From: Bombardia bombarda
Taxonomy: Eukaryota > Ascomycota > Sordariomycetes > Sordariales > Lasiosphaeriaceae
DNA length: 64,000 bases
Assembly: GCA_030512295.1 (NCBI GenBank)
Contig: JAULSR010000005.1
Location: forward strand, 496,001 to 560,000
Reading direction: 5' to 3'
Under the pieces are notes generated by a model. It saw only the letters and a list, made by a program, of their open reading frames with translations. It made no database searches and had not been told where the DNA came from. Shown here piece after piece: positions 32,876-45,500 of this stretch (position 1 is the stretch's first letter; every line of letters starts with the position of its first letter). Both the position numbers and the translations under genes were made by a program.

Positions 32876-35800
32876 GGTCGCCCAGTGTGGTTGATTGCGA
32901 TGGTATGTGTTTAAGAGGTGTCAAGAGCCGGTTCGACGTCGGGCTCCTAGGTGGGTGGGATGCGGTGGTGATTGTGGGGGGACCGCGGTAAGGCTAACGA
33001 CCTGAAAGGCAGGCCGAGGGAGGCAAACTACAGCGTCTCAGCGTCTGTGTGGATTGGATGCGCGGCGTGATGTGCTTTGTGTGCTGTGGCGATCCGCAGA
33101 GCGCGCGCAAAGGCCGTTCGTGACAGGGTCAGACTGGTCGCTGGTCGCAGTCGTCGGGTAAAATGGCGATCCGCGTGGAGGGTGAAAGGTGGAAAATCCG
33201 GGGCCAACAGAGAAGTTGGATGATGGAGGGTTCGAGTGATGTCCAAAGATTTTAAGATTGGAGCTTGGTTGGGGCAGCCGATGTGGTTTGAGAAGACGTG
33301 CCAATTCTCTTTGGTTTGGCTTCGTGGCTGGTGCGTGCAAAGGTACGTGCACTGAGTTGTGGCTAAACACTGGGTTTCACGTGACAGAAAAGACTAATCG
33401 GGCTTTTTTTTTGGATGGGGCCTGAAAGGCACCTTTGAGCCGTCATTCATCTTCAACTTCAAACCGTAATTGGTGCCACCATATTCGAAGACAATAGAAG
33501 CTCTCTCAATTATCACATAATCAAGGAATTATTGGTGCTGGCACGCTCAAGTCCATACTGGTGTTCCCTTTCATATTTCGCCACCGGTGATATGCCCTCT
33601 CTCGCCTCTTTCTAGTCTCGACCTACTGCATGCCAGTTCTCGGTATACAAGTATGCAGGTTGACCGTTGACGTCGACCTCGGTTGCAGCACAGACCATGA
33701 CTTGGTCCGTCCTCGATTTCCATTTCATCATCGACAGGGGAGGCCATCAACTGCTTCAGGATCACTAACAACTGCCATGCACAAGCTCTTTATGCCAAAT
33801 ATCGCGAGGCGATTAGGCCCTGCATACACTACCACGTGAACTAGTTTCGCGATACGTAGCACGGATATTGATCACAGCGTCGACACAATCATGATGGAGC
33901 TACCTCACCTACCTAGGCTCCCACATGTACAATTGTGCACTCACTTGCGAGGTGCTGCATGCCTCACGGGCGTTGTGTAGCCAGCCACGCACTGTGGACT
34001 GCAGGACTGGTGCATAATACAGAGCGAGACGCGCCCTGTGTCCCGCTGTTGTGGGCTCTGCTCTCGTTGGTCCGAATCCATCCTTCGCCTTCCACCACCA
34101 CCGGCTGAGAGCCGCTATCCGTCATCCGCTCACCCCCCACGATCCTGCGGCACAGGCCAGTAGTGTTAAGTTGGTCGCGCGTGCACTCATCTCTCCTGGA
34201 GGCTCCAAACTCAAAGCAACGACGTCCTTCACCTTGCGTGGTGAGGGGTGGTTGCGAGTTGCAACCCTATGATGCTCCGATGGTCCCACAGCCTGTTTGC
34301 GTCCCCTCTGAGCGATGCTCGGCCATATTATGATTGGCTGCTGGGCGGGTCCGACCAAGGTTCCTGTGCTGTTTGCTCTGCAATGCGGATCGAGAGAGGG
34401 CGGTGGCCGTCTATCGCGGGAGGCCAGATTGATCCTGCCAACCCTCCACCAAGTCAACCACCTGGGGAGCATGTGTATTCTCCAGCTGCCCGATGCAGAC
34501 TGGGCCCGGCAGGGTTGCAGTTAAGACGCAGAAAGTTTACGAAAGGTTACTTGCAACCACCATCTCTCAACTCACTGTCACCGCTCTGCCACCAGCGGTT
34601 GGACATCACAATATGGAGACGGAATGCATGATGCCGTGCAACAAGAGTTTATAGTGCTCTGGCTGGCTGGCTCGCTGGCTGGCTGCAATCCTGCCGGTCT
34701 GCATCGTCTCTTTATCCCCTCCCCCCTCCCCCCTCTCCCAACCACCAGCCACCAGCAGTTTGGATCGCGGGAATGCACTGAAGTAATTTATTATAGCAGC
34801 ATGCTCTGCGAGGTGGTCTCTCTCCGCACGCACACCGTCGGCCCCACAGCGATCGCCAGCCGATCTCCCCTGTCGACAATTAGTTGCTCCAAGCACCCGG
34901 ACTGGTTGTCTTCACACTAATTCTAGGTGATGTTGTTGAGTGATAGCGGAACCGGATAGCGGCAAATCAAATAAAGCCTTTAGCAAATTGCTACCTAAGA
35001 TACACAATAGCATCACGCTTGATTCTCTCTCTTTGGCATACCCAGTCTATTGTCCCCCTACTATCAAAGCTCGAAAACAAGCCTTTTGGGGAAGCCTCCG
35101 AGTTGTGGCTTGCTGACTGCTGCCGAGCTGGGCTTCCAACCCAACCATTCCTCTTATTTCTCCGCACGTCACTCACTTTCACGCTCAAAAAGCTCCCCTT
35201 TGACGTAACGTTGCGCCACTGGGACGCAGCAACCAAAGATTTCGATCAACATATCATCGCCAAGTACCGAGGACGCAACAAGCTCCAAGCAGAGCGAGCT
35301 TCAAGCTCCAACCCAGCAAGCTCCCTTGTTACTCCCCTCCCATCCCGTTACTTCAGCCTTGCCCGGTTCTGGACTTGGGGTACCCTTCTGCGGTTGCATC
35401 CATTGCCTCCATTGCATCGACAAATACCATTGACTGCCGACCCTCACGAGTCACCACCCCAACTCGTCAAGCAGTCCCCACGCCTGAGACATTCCGTGGC
35501 TAATAAATCGATCGACCCATGATATGGGACGGTTATCTTGTGCAACACAACCAGATTTATTGGACGTCCAGGGCTTGATTAGTCTTTTCTCCTCCCGTGC
35601 CTACTTGGGAAGACTTGGGGCGGCTTGGACCCGGACCTGAACCTGGGGACCTTGGGGGTGTGCATCCTGTCTCTAAATACCCGAACCATGAGCCTTGCTT
35701 TTTGTTCCACAAAACTTTATATAACACGCATCAGCAACACCCTCCCTCCCTTCACTCTATTCTCGCCTTCTCTCTTATTCCGATTTGTTATCTATGCCTG

Positions 35801-35900
35801 GGCGCCCTGCTGTCGCTTGATTTCTTGAAAGAGCAGATCAGCGTCCCTCGCCCTCATCTACGACCCATCATCCTTTTAGGCCATGAGCTAGGATCTCACA
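32876..35900. other. 3.0-kb divergent intergenic region
   Basis: It lies between the Nab2 start (minus) and the hexosaminidase start (plus). The first about 500 bases are probably the Nab2 promoter and the last about 300 (with TATATAA-like sequence near 35718) the hexosaminidase promoter. The ORF from 35019 (167 codons) is not convincing: its composition is Leu/Ser/Pro-rich leader-like sequence. Confidence 0.5.
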
Positions 35901-37899
35901 ATGATCTCACCTTTCACCCAGCTGTTTTCTGTCGTGCTGCTCGTCGCCTCCCTCCTCCTCCCTGTGTCCGCAATATGGCCTGCGCCTAACAGCTATACGG
36001 CGGGAACATCTGCGCTCTTCCTGAATCAAAACATCTTGGTCACTTATAACGGTCGATTTGTACGCTGGTCTTGTTCTTCTTCCCCAACTGATTGTTCCTC
36101 CGATTACATGTGTAGTAAAGATGAAGATGGCTATAATGTTCAGGGAATGTGTGCTAAGACCATGATGCGCCAACTACAGATGCAATATAACCCTGGATAC
36201 ATCCCATGGAACTCTGACAGTACGCAGATTGTGACGGGCGGCGTCTCGCGCGCGCTGTCGGCCATCTTCCAGGACAATTTCGTGCCGTGGATGCTCAAGG
36301 GCCGTCGTCAGCTGTCTGAGTTCGAGCCTAGCCTCCAGAAGGGTCAGAAGTGGCTCAAGACGCTGCAGATCGTCCAGACCAGCAAGGACACGACAGCCAC
36401 CTTCAAGCCCCTGGCCGGCGAGGTCGACGAGTCGTACAACCTGACGATCAGCGCCGGCGGTGATGCCAAGCTGACGGCCGTCTCCTCCACGGGCGTCCTG
36501 CGCGGCCTAGAGTCGTTTGTGCAGCTCTTTTACAAGCACTCGGCCGGCCCGTTCCATTACACGCCGTACGCGCCCGTGGCCATCCAGGACTCGCCCAAGT
36601 TTGCGCACCGCGGGATCCTGATCGACGTGGCCCGCAGCTGGTTCGAGGTCTCCGACATCACGAGGACGATTGACGGCATGGCCATGAACAAGCTCAACGT
36701 GCTGCACGTGCACGTGACGGACTCGCAGTCGTGGCCGCTCGAGATCCCCAGCATGCCCGAGGTGGCGCGCAAGGGCGCCTACCGGCCGGACCTGACGTAC
36801 TCGCCGCACGAAATCGACTACATCCAGCGCTACGGCGTGAACCGCGGGGTCTCGGTCTACTTTGAGATCGACATGCCGGGCCACATCGGGTCGGTGGCCG
36901 AGTCGCATCCGGAGCTGATCGTGGCGTACAACGAGCAGCCGTACTGGTGGTGGTGTGCGGAGCCGCCGTGCGGCGCTTTCAAGTTGAACGACTCGCGCGT
37001 GGATGACTTCTTGGGGAAGTTGTTTGACGACCTGCTGCCGCGGGTGGCGCCGTACTCGGCGTATTTCCACACGGGTGGCGACGAGCTGAATGCGAACGAC
37101 TCGATGCTGGACGAGGGAATCAGGTCGAACGAGAGCACGGTGCTGCAGCCGCTGCTGCAGAAGTTTATCGATACGCAGCACGCGCGGGTCAGGAAGGCCG
37201 GGCTGACGCCGATTACGTGGGAGGAGATTCCGATCGACTGGAACGTGACGGTTGGCAAGGATGTGGTGGTGCAGGCGTGGCTGGGGGATGAGTCGGTCAG
37301 CACGCTGACGGGGAAGGGGCACAAGGTGATTGATAGTAATTACAACTTTTATGTGAGTTTTTCCCTTGCTTTCTCTTCATTCTTAGCCCCAGGGGTTGTC
37401 AACAACACATACACACATACACAACACTGAAAAAAAGGGCTGTTTACTGACAAACCACAAAACCAAACAGTACCTCGACTGCGGCCGCGGGCAGTGGATC
37501 ACGCAGGACAACGGGGCCGCCTACGACGCCTTCTACCCGTTCGGCGACTGGTGCGACCCGTTCAAAAACTGGCGGCTCATCTACAGCCACGACCCGGTGC
37601 ACAACCTGACGGCGGAGCAGGCCAAGCTGGTGCTGGGCGGCGAGGTGGCGGTCTGGGCCGAGACCATCGACCCCATGAACCTTGACACCATCATCTGGCC
37701 GCGCGCGGGGGCGGCGGCCGAGGCGTGGTGGTCGGGGAGGATCGACCCGGCGACGGGCGAGAACCGCACCATGCTCGAGATCACGCCGCGCCTGGCCGAG
37801 GTGCGGGAGCGGCTGGTGGCGCGCGGCATCCGGTCGTCGCCGGTGCAGATGCCGTTTTGCACGCAGGCGAACCCGGCGGATTGTTCGTATCCTTTATGA
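35901..37899 (+). CDS. Secreted beta-N-acetylhexosaminidase, GH20
   Basis: Exo-enzyme that releases terminal N-acetylglucosamine/N-acetylgalactosamine from chitin oligosaccharides and glycans. Exons 35901-37352 and 37471-37899 (118-nt intron, GTGAGT donor, AACAG acceptor), 626 residues, typical for fungal GH20. The N-terminus MISPFTQLFSVVLLVASLLL followed by PVSAIWPAP is a signal peptide. The GH20b-like N-terminal domain is followed by the TIM barrel with HRGILIDVARSWF, LNVLHVHVTDSQSWPLE and YFEIDMPGHIGS. The catalytic pair is in FHTGGDELNAN (Asp394-Glu395). Several N-glycosylation sequons (NLT, NDS, NES, NVT, NRT) fit secretion. Cysteines near both ends could form disulphides. Third-position GC is very high. 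A TATA-like sequence lies about 180 bases upstream. Confidence 0.93.
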
Positions 37900-39947
37900 G
37901 TGGGACTAGGGGGGTAATATGGCTCGGGTTGGTGATTAATTTTTGGGGGGGGATGCATAACGTGGGTGGGTGTCGTTGTTTTTGGTGGTAGGAGAGGGGT
38001 GGTCCAAACCAGCGTTTGAACGACAATAACGATAAACGTTTGCAACTTGGTGCGAATTGCTGGCGTCTTCTTAGCTAATCTACTGTAAATACTTGATACC
38101 AGCTGTTTGTCCATTGGGACACGAAGCGCAGCGTTGAATTAGATAATCAAAACCAGAAAATATTTTGAACAAAGAACAGGGGGCTCCCCTAATGGCAACA
38201 ACTGTGTCTCCCTTACCCGTCTCTCAGGGTCTGGAGTCTTGGAAGAGAGAAGAACAATTAAGGTACATAGTAAGTTGTACAGAAAGAAACCCGATTCCAC
38301 GGCGACGGCACAACAACCACGTTCAGCTCCAGGCCGGTGTAACATGGAGCCCCGAACAAAGCAACGGAGGGGCGGACCTCCTTTTTGACTTGTTGACGGA
38401 CGAATTGTATAAGCCGGGACCCGGACCGGCAGGCTTCATTCACCTCCCGTCCTTTCTCCATAACTCGCTTCTAGTTTGTACCCTAGCTTTCAAAACTGTA
38501 GGGTTTGAGGTCTAGTGTAATTTGTGCTGAGATCTACTGCCATGACATTGCGCAAGTCCATACGGGATACTTGGTACACGCTACAAGTCCAAAACGTGAT
38601 GGTGTTATTTTGTGCTGGACAAAAACCAGCGAATCACAATAGGGACTGGGTCTAAATCACCTGAACTCGACGGGAAACACGATGACCGATGATCTTTGCC
38701 TGGTCTAAGCTTCAAACGGCCAAGGAACGGGAGGGGCGTCTGGTTCTTTGCGGGGGAAGAGGCGGCTAGCTGTTTTTCGGCCAGATTTGGTGCATGGAAC
38801 TTGGGTAGGACAGTTAGGTTGTTAGTTTAAATGTAAATGCACGACATGTGAACTTGTTGGTACAGGATTTTGGCATGGCATTTGTGATACGGTAGGTGTG
38901 CATATGTCTTTTTTCCTTGTAGGTAAGCAATTCAAGAGGATCGAGATATTGATATTGAAGTCAATTGATCCATGGTGGATTTGTTGACGGCAAATGGCAT
39001 CAACATGCAACTAAAAGTTGATGCATGGTTGTCGTCCGAGCAGCGTCTCTTTGAGATTGGGTCCAGATCGCCGAGGGTAAGGTATGATGCCAGCACAAGA
39101 CAGGCCAGGCCCTGTATACACAGTAATGGAGGCCCGGAGCAATTGGGGTCCGAAGTTGAAAAGTGTCATGGAATCAGTTGATGTCGTCGGGGAACTGAGT
39201 GACACCGGCCGTGACATGCCCTGAGCATGCTAATTAGGTAAGTATTGGTTTGGTTGCTTTCTTTGAGGTGTGTGTGTGGTTTCCAGGTTCCCCGCGTTAA
39301 TGTATACTGTGTAGACGAAGCGTAGCAGCGAACCTCGGCATTGCCCACTTTCAAAGACAGAGAGAGGCAGGTACGACCTTCTACTCAACGTGCCTGCCTG
39401 TGCTAAGATGGAAAATTGGATTGATACCTCGTCTGTACCCAATGATAACCTAGGCATCGAAGAATTACCCAACATCAGATGACGCAGCCATTAAATCCTA
39501 AACACGCCCCCACATCTCCCCCAGACTGCTTATAAACAAAGAAAAGAAGACATATGCTGGCGGGCCAGAACGAATGGAGATCTCGGTCTGCAGGTCACAC
39601 CCCAAGCCGACGGTCCCATGCCAAGAACGTCCATTGTGAGTGCCCAGAGTGCCCAGAGTGCCCCAGGATGGAAATCCCTCCCCGCAAAAGACACACGATG
39701 GGATAAAATAGGTGCGAGTCACAACCTCCCTCGTGGCACGGCATGTAATCCGAGCATTACACCTTACCCATTGTCAGCTCTTTAAAGAAGTCCCGACCTT
39801 CCCTTCCCGTTGGATCCCATCTGGCCGGATACAATACTCCCACCTTGCCCTACATATCGGCTACCGTGTCAGCGTACTATTTCTGGAAGCATTTACTTCT
39901 CTTTGGTATATCTTGCTGCCTTGCACCTCGTCTATATTGCCGCCACG
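37900..39947. other. 2.0-kb intergenic region
   Basis: 3' flank of the hexosaminidase gene and promoter of the P450 gene. ORFs are short, and no protein-like frame is seen. A tandem duplication of a 10-mer (AGTGCCCAGA-like) occurs near 39638-39663. Confidence 0.5.
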
Positions 39948-41782
39948 ATGGGTCTCGCACAGCAAATCGTGGAGCATATCACTGTCAAGTCGACTCTGCT
40001 CGTTGTATCACAGATAGTCCTGGTCTTTGTGGCCTACCAGGTCCTCTGTATAGCATGGGAGAATATCAAGATATCCCGACAGGGTCTACGGCCACCCAAG
40101 CTCCCTTCGAGAGTACCCCTTGGTGAGAAATCTCTTTCACTCACCTACCGATACTAAAGAATGACCGCTCTGACCAAGAACTCCAGGCCTTGATACTCTC
40201 TATATGACCATGTCCAACATGAAGCAGCACACCAACCTCGAGTACTGGCGATGGATCTTTGATCAGACCAAGTCCGCCACCGCCGAGATGCGCGTCGTCG
40301 GCCGGCGTATCGTGTTCACGATCGACCCCGAGAACATCAAGGCCCTCCTGGCGACGCAGTTTGCTGACTTTGGCAAGGGCGAGCTTTTCCACCGCGAGTG
40401 GAAGGACTTTCTGGGCGACAGCATATTCACTACCGACGGCGACCTCTGGCACGGCAGCCGCCAGCTGATCCGCCCCCAGTTCATCAAGGACCGCGTCAGC
40501 GACTTGCACATCCTTGAGACCCACACCCAGGTCCTCTTCCGCGCCATCGCCAACGGCGGTGCCCTCAACGGCGAGGACCAGCACGTCGACATGGCGGCCG
40601 GGAACGGCAAGCCTCTTGATATCAGCGACCTGTTCTTCCGCTTCACGCTCGATGCCGCCACCGATTTCCTCCTGGGCAAGGATATCAAGTCGCTCTGGTA
40701 AGTCCTAACTGACTCTTCTCACACCTTACCCCTATTCATTACTCCTGACTGAACCCAAACTGACACTTGTAAACACACCAGCACACCCCGTCAAGAATTC
40801 GCCGAGGCTTTCGCCGTGGTGCAGCAGGTGCAGAGCATCATCACGCGCGCCGGACCCCTGGCCCCCTGGGTGCCGCGCAAAGCCTTCTGGAAGAGCATGA
40901 AGATCGTCAACGAGTTCGTCAACCAGTACATTGAGCGCGCCCTGCGTCTCAGCCCGGCCGAGCTCGCGAGCAAGACAAAGGCCGACAGCGGCTACACCTT
41001 TTTACACGAGCTCGCCACCTTCACGCGCGACCGCAAGGTGCTGCGCGACCAGCTCGTCGCCGTCCTGCTCGCCGGCCGCGACACCACCGCCTGCACCCTC
41101 TCGTGGACCATCTACGAGCTCGCCCGCCACCCCGAAACCTTAGCCAAGCTGCGCGCCGAGATTCTGTCCGTCGTCGGCCCCGACCGCGCGCCGACGTATA
41201 GCGATCTCAAGAGCATGAAGTATCTGCAGAACGTCATGAACGAGACCCTGCGGGTTTACCCCGTTGTGCCCTTCAAGTATGTCAACCCCCTATCCCCCCC
41301 CTCTCCAAATACATATCATAGTATACTAACCACAACCAAAAACCCCCAGCGTCCGCCTCGCCCTAAAAGACACCACCCTCCCCCGCGGCGGCGGCCCCGA
41401 CGGCACCCAGCCCGTCGTCGTCCTCAAGGACACCCCCGTCGGCTACAGCACCCTCGTCATGCAGCGCCGCCCCGAGCTCTACCCGCCCACGTCCGACACC
41501 TTCACCGACCCCGAGCTCTTCGACCCCGACCGCTGGTCAGCCCAGTGGCAGCCCAAGCCGTGGCAGTACATTCCCTTCAACGGCGGGCCGCGCATCTGCA
41601 TCGGCCAGCAGTTCGCGCTGACCGAGATGGGCTACGTACTCACCAGGCTGTTTCAGCGGTACGACAGGGTCGTGAGCTACATGGGCGATGTTGATGGCGG
41701 GCGGCCGACGCTCAAGAGCGAGATTGTGCTGGCGCCGGGGGATGGCGTCAAGGTGGCGTTTTTCGAGGCCAAGAGCGAGTGA
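39948..41782 (+). CDS. Cytochrome P450, CYP52-clan-like (fatty acid/alkane hydroxylase type)
   Basis: Haem-thiolate monooxygenase anchored in the ER. Five coding segments would be usual; here four exons are seen: 39948-40122, 40187-40697, 40782-41276 and 41350-41782, 537 residues. The N-terminal anchor is a hydrophobic helix around residues 13-36. The I-helix is LAGRDTTACTLSW (residues 325-337). The K-helix ETLR is at 383-386 with YPVVPFNVR after it. The haem loop is PFNGGPRICIGQQFAL with Cys477 as ligand. ELFDPDRW (PERF region) is present. The sequence WRWIFDQTKSATAEM, the FGKGELFHREWK stretch and overall layout resemble CYP52/CYP539-type fungal P450s that omega-hydroxylate fatty acids or alkanes. 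The subfamily and substrate are inferred. All key residues are intact. Convergent with the ABC transporter gene. Confidence 0.9.
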
Positions 41783-42518
41783 ATGAGGTGTGGTTGTGAT
41801 ATACCTTGGGTGGTGGGAACAGGGAGGAGCGTTTTTATTTCTTTCGTTTTTCTGGATATTAATATCAGCTTTGTCGGTTTCGTTAGCTCTCGGTACGTGT
41901 ATAACGTGGAGTGGGCCGAAATTGTATGCGCGTTGTATGTATTGTATTATATATCAGCACCTGTTGAGATTCATAGGGAAACAAATAGTCTTCATATGTC
42001 TAGACTGGTAGGAGAAAGTGGGAACATCACTAAAAGTCCTGCTCACTGCGTGAGAGCGAGTGATACAAACGATCAGTTAAGGTACCTAACGGTATATGGC
42101 GGTTGCACAATATCCAATGGACATCACATAAACAATTCTCAAGCCAGTGTTAGAGTGGAGAATTAATATCATTACAGCAATACGCTGATGTCTATCTATC
42201 AAAAAAGTATTGCAACTGATGGGAGATTTGTCTGGGTATACAACGATCAAGCAAGACAAAAAGGGCTGAGTGGCGTATCCCCCATGCTCAAAGCATGTAC
42301 GAAAAGGGGGCCCAGAAACGCCGTTTATATCGTCTCATGAAATCTTTGTTTCCTAAGATATCATACATGCAAGGTAGATATCAAGATATATGGTACGTTA
42401 TATGATCAGAGAGAGAAGATATAGTTGCGCCTTGCGACAACCAGATATATGCAGGCAATAATACAACAAGATAGAAAAGAACCTCACCGCCACCGCCACC
42501 TACAACACCATCACCTAC
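41783..42518. other. Spacer between convergent P450 and ABC genes
   Basis: 0.74 kb of AT-rich 3' flank of both genes. It holds GGTACCTAA-type and ATATC-rich sequence; no gene seen. Confidence 0.6.
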
Positions 42519-45500
42519 CTACCTATCCAGGGCTTGGTTATGGCACTATACCACAGTCAGTCAGTATCATCATCACCACCAACAAGACCCACAACCTTAA
42601 GGTAGACAACTAAACAGAGGGGGGACTTACCATATGCCAATACACGCCCTTCTTCCTCAGCAGCTCCTCATGGCTACCCTGCTCCAGCACCTTGCCCTCC
42701 CCGAGGACGTAGATGATATCCGCCTTTTGGATCGTAGCAAGACGATGAGCCACGGCAATCGTAGTCCGTCCCTTGGCCACCCTCTCAAACGCGGCCTGGA
42801 CGAGCTTCTCGCTTTCTATAAATCCACCCCACCACCACTCATTAGCAACCAAAATCTCACAAACAAACATTGCCAACCATTGAGGAGGAAAATATAAAAG
42901 AAAGGGACTCACCAGAATCCAGCGAACTGGTAGCCTCATCCAACAACAACACCCTCGGATTCCGAATCAGCGCCCGTGCAATCGACACCCTCTGCTTCTG
43001 GCCCCCGCTCAGATTCACCCCCCGACTCCCAATATTCGTCTCATACCCCTCCGGCAGCGACACGATAAAGTCATGAATATTCGCATCCCGACAGCACCGG
43101 TACAGATCCTCATCCGTCACCTCGCCCGCCTCCACGCCCAGCAAGATATTCTCCCGTATCGTCCCCTGAAACAACGACGGCTCCTGCGCCACCAGCGACA
43201 GCAACTTGCGATATTCATAAACGTTCACCTCGGTCACGTCCCGCCCGTTGAAAAGAATCCTCCCCCGCGCCGGCTCGTAGAAGCGCTCCAGCAGACTGAC
43301 AACCGACGTCTTGCCCGACCCGCTCGCGCCCACCAGCGCCGCGAACTGGCCCTTTTGTATCGTCAGGCTTAAGCCCTTGAAGATGGACGCGTCCCGCGTC
43401 GGGTACTTGAAGTGCACGTCCTCGAACTCGATCCTGACGCCGCCCTCCGTGTCCGGCACCGCCTCGGCCCTGGACACCGTGTCCTCCATCCTGCCGCCGC
43501 GCGCCTCGAGGATCCTGCTCGCGCCCGCCGTCGCCTGCGCCGCGTTCGGCCCAAAGCTCAGACACTGGCCCGCCGAGTCGGCGCCCTGGATCACAGCCAT
43601 GTACGTGACCAGGAACGCAACGACATCGTACTCCCCCGACGCCACCAGCTGCCCGCCATACCAGAATATCAGCGCCTGGCACGCCAAGTTCATGCTGTCC
43701 GCAAACGCAAAGATCAACGTCGTCCACCGCGCCTTCTTATACGCCGTGTTGGAGTGGTTCTTCAGCAGCCGCTCATACCGCTCACAGATCCCATCCTCCA
43801 TGACCAGCGCCGTCACCGTTCTGAACGCCCCAATCGACTCGGCGCCAAATTTTGAGCTCTCTTTGAACACAGCGTCGTTCATGGCGTTGAACTGCAGCTC
43901 GTACCGGTTGCGCAGATAGCCCGCCAACATGCCCAGCGGCACCGTCACGAACAGCGCCACCAGCGCGAGCTTCCACCCGTACACAAACGAAATGGCAATC
44001 GCGCCCACCACCGAGAACAGCCCAATAAGCATCATGATCATGTTCATGCCCAGCAGCTCCTGCAGCGCCGTCGGGTCCCCCGACAGCCGCGCCGTCAGCT
44101 GGCCTGTAGCATTGTCTTCTTTATCGAAATACGCCGTCTTCTGGTACAGGATCGACTCAAAGTACTCGTGGCGGTAGGTGGCGGCGGTGTGGTACTCGAC
44201 GCTGGCCGACATAAGGATCGCAGTGAAGTAGCTGACGGCGACGGCGGCCGCCAGGGCGGCCCACATCTTGCTCCAGAAGGTGGCGCTGTCCATGAGCGCC
44301 TGGCCCTGGAGCTGGAAGACGGCGACGATCTTGGCGAAGAGGTACGCCTGGACGGGCATGGCCGCCGCGGCGCAGATGGCGCCCACGATGGCGATGCCGT
44401 ACATTGGGAACTTGCTGCGCTGCTCGTACAGCAGCTTTCCAAAGCCGTTGATGAGGTTGCGGTCTTTCCAGATGGCCACCTTTTTGGCGTCGGCGCCGTC
44501 TGACTTGGCCGCCGTCTTCTCGCGCTCGAGAACGGCGGTGATGTCTTCTTCTTCTTCCTGCATCGGCTCCTCTGCACCGTCGTCGTCTCCTAGGGATAGC
44601 TTCTGGGCGTGGACAAGGCCGTAGTAGACACCTTCATCGTCGGCGAGCAGGCTGTCGTGGGTGCCGTTCTCGACGACGCGGCCGTTCTTGAGCACGCAGA
44701 TGCGATCGGCGTTCTTGATGGTGGATAGCCTGTGAGCGATGGTGATGGTGGTTCGGCCCTTGGATGCGCGTTCGAGCGCGGCCTGAACGATGCGCTCGCC
44801 GCGGACGTCAATGGCTGAGGTGGCCTCGTCGAGAATGAGGATCTTGGGCTTCGCGATGATGCTCCTTGCGATGGCAATCCGTTGGCGTTGTCCGCCACTG
44901 AGCTTGAGACCTGCGTCGCCGACTTGTGTATCGTAGCCATCGGGGAGACGGTCGATGAACTCGTCTGCGAAACTTTCAACACATGCCTCCTTGACGAGCT
45001 TTCGCTGGACCTCTTCGGGTTCACTCTCCCATTGGGATCCCACTAGACCAGCCGCGACGTTCTTGAAAACGGTATTGTTGAAGAGGAAGGGTTCTTGTTG
45101 GACAAGGCCGATTTGCGACCGCCACCACTTCATGTCCACATCCCCCAGCTGGTGCCCGCAGGTAGAGATGCTGCCCTTGAGCTCGACAGGAGGGCCGGTG
45201 TCCGTGATGTCCAGCGCAACAGCGTCTTCTGGTTCGTCATCATCGTCTTCTTCCCCTTTCTTCTTCTTGTCTATTTTCTTCTTTTTCTTTTCAATCGACT
45301 TGGCAATGACGTACTGGTCGTGAAGCGTGTACCACCCCTCGATCAGTCCCACGATGGTGCTCTTGCCAGACCCGCTGGGACCGACAATAGCTGTATTCTG
45401 ATTAGCCATGATGCGAAGGTTAAGACCATCCAGCACCTTCTTGGACGGACGGCTGGGATAGGCAAAGTGGACGTCCTCGAACACGATATCCTGATCAGCC

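Noticed and set aside
35019..35522. 167-codon ORF upstream of the hexosaminidase
   Set aside because: Composition is like a C/T-rich leader, with no domain. It ends about 380 bases before the hexosaminidase start, so it is probably promoter or 5' leader.
36507..37322. 271-codon antisense ORF within the hexosaminidase
   Set aside because: A shadow of the high third-position GC of the real gene; Arg/His/Leu-rich with no motif.
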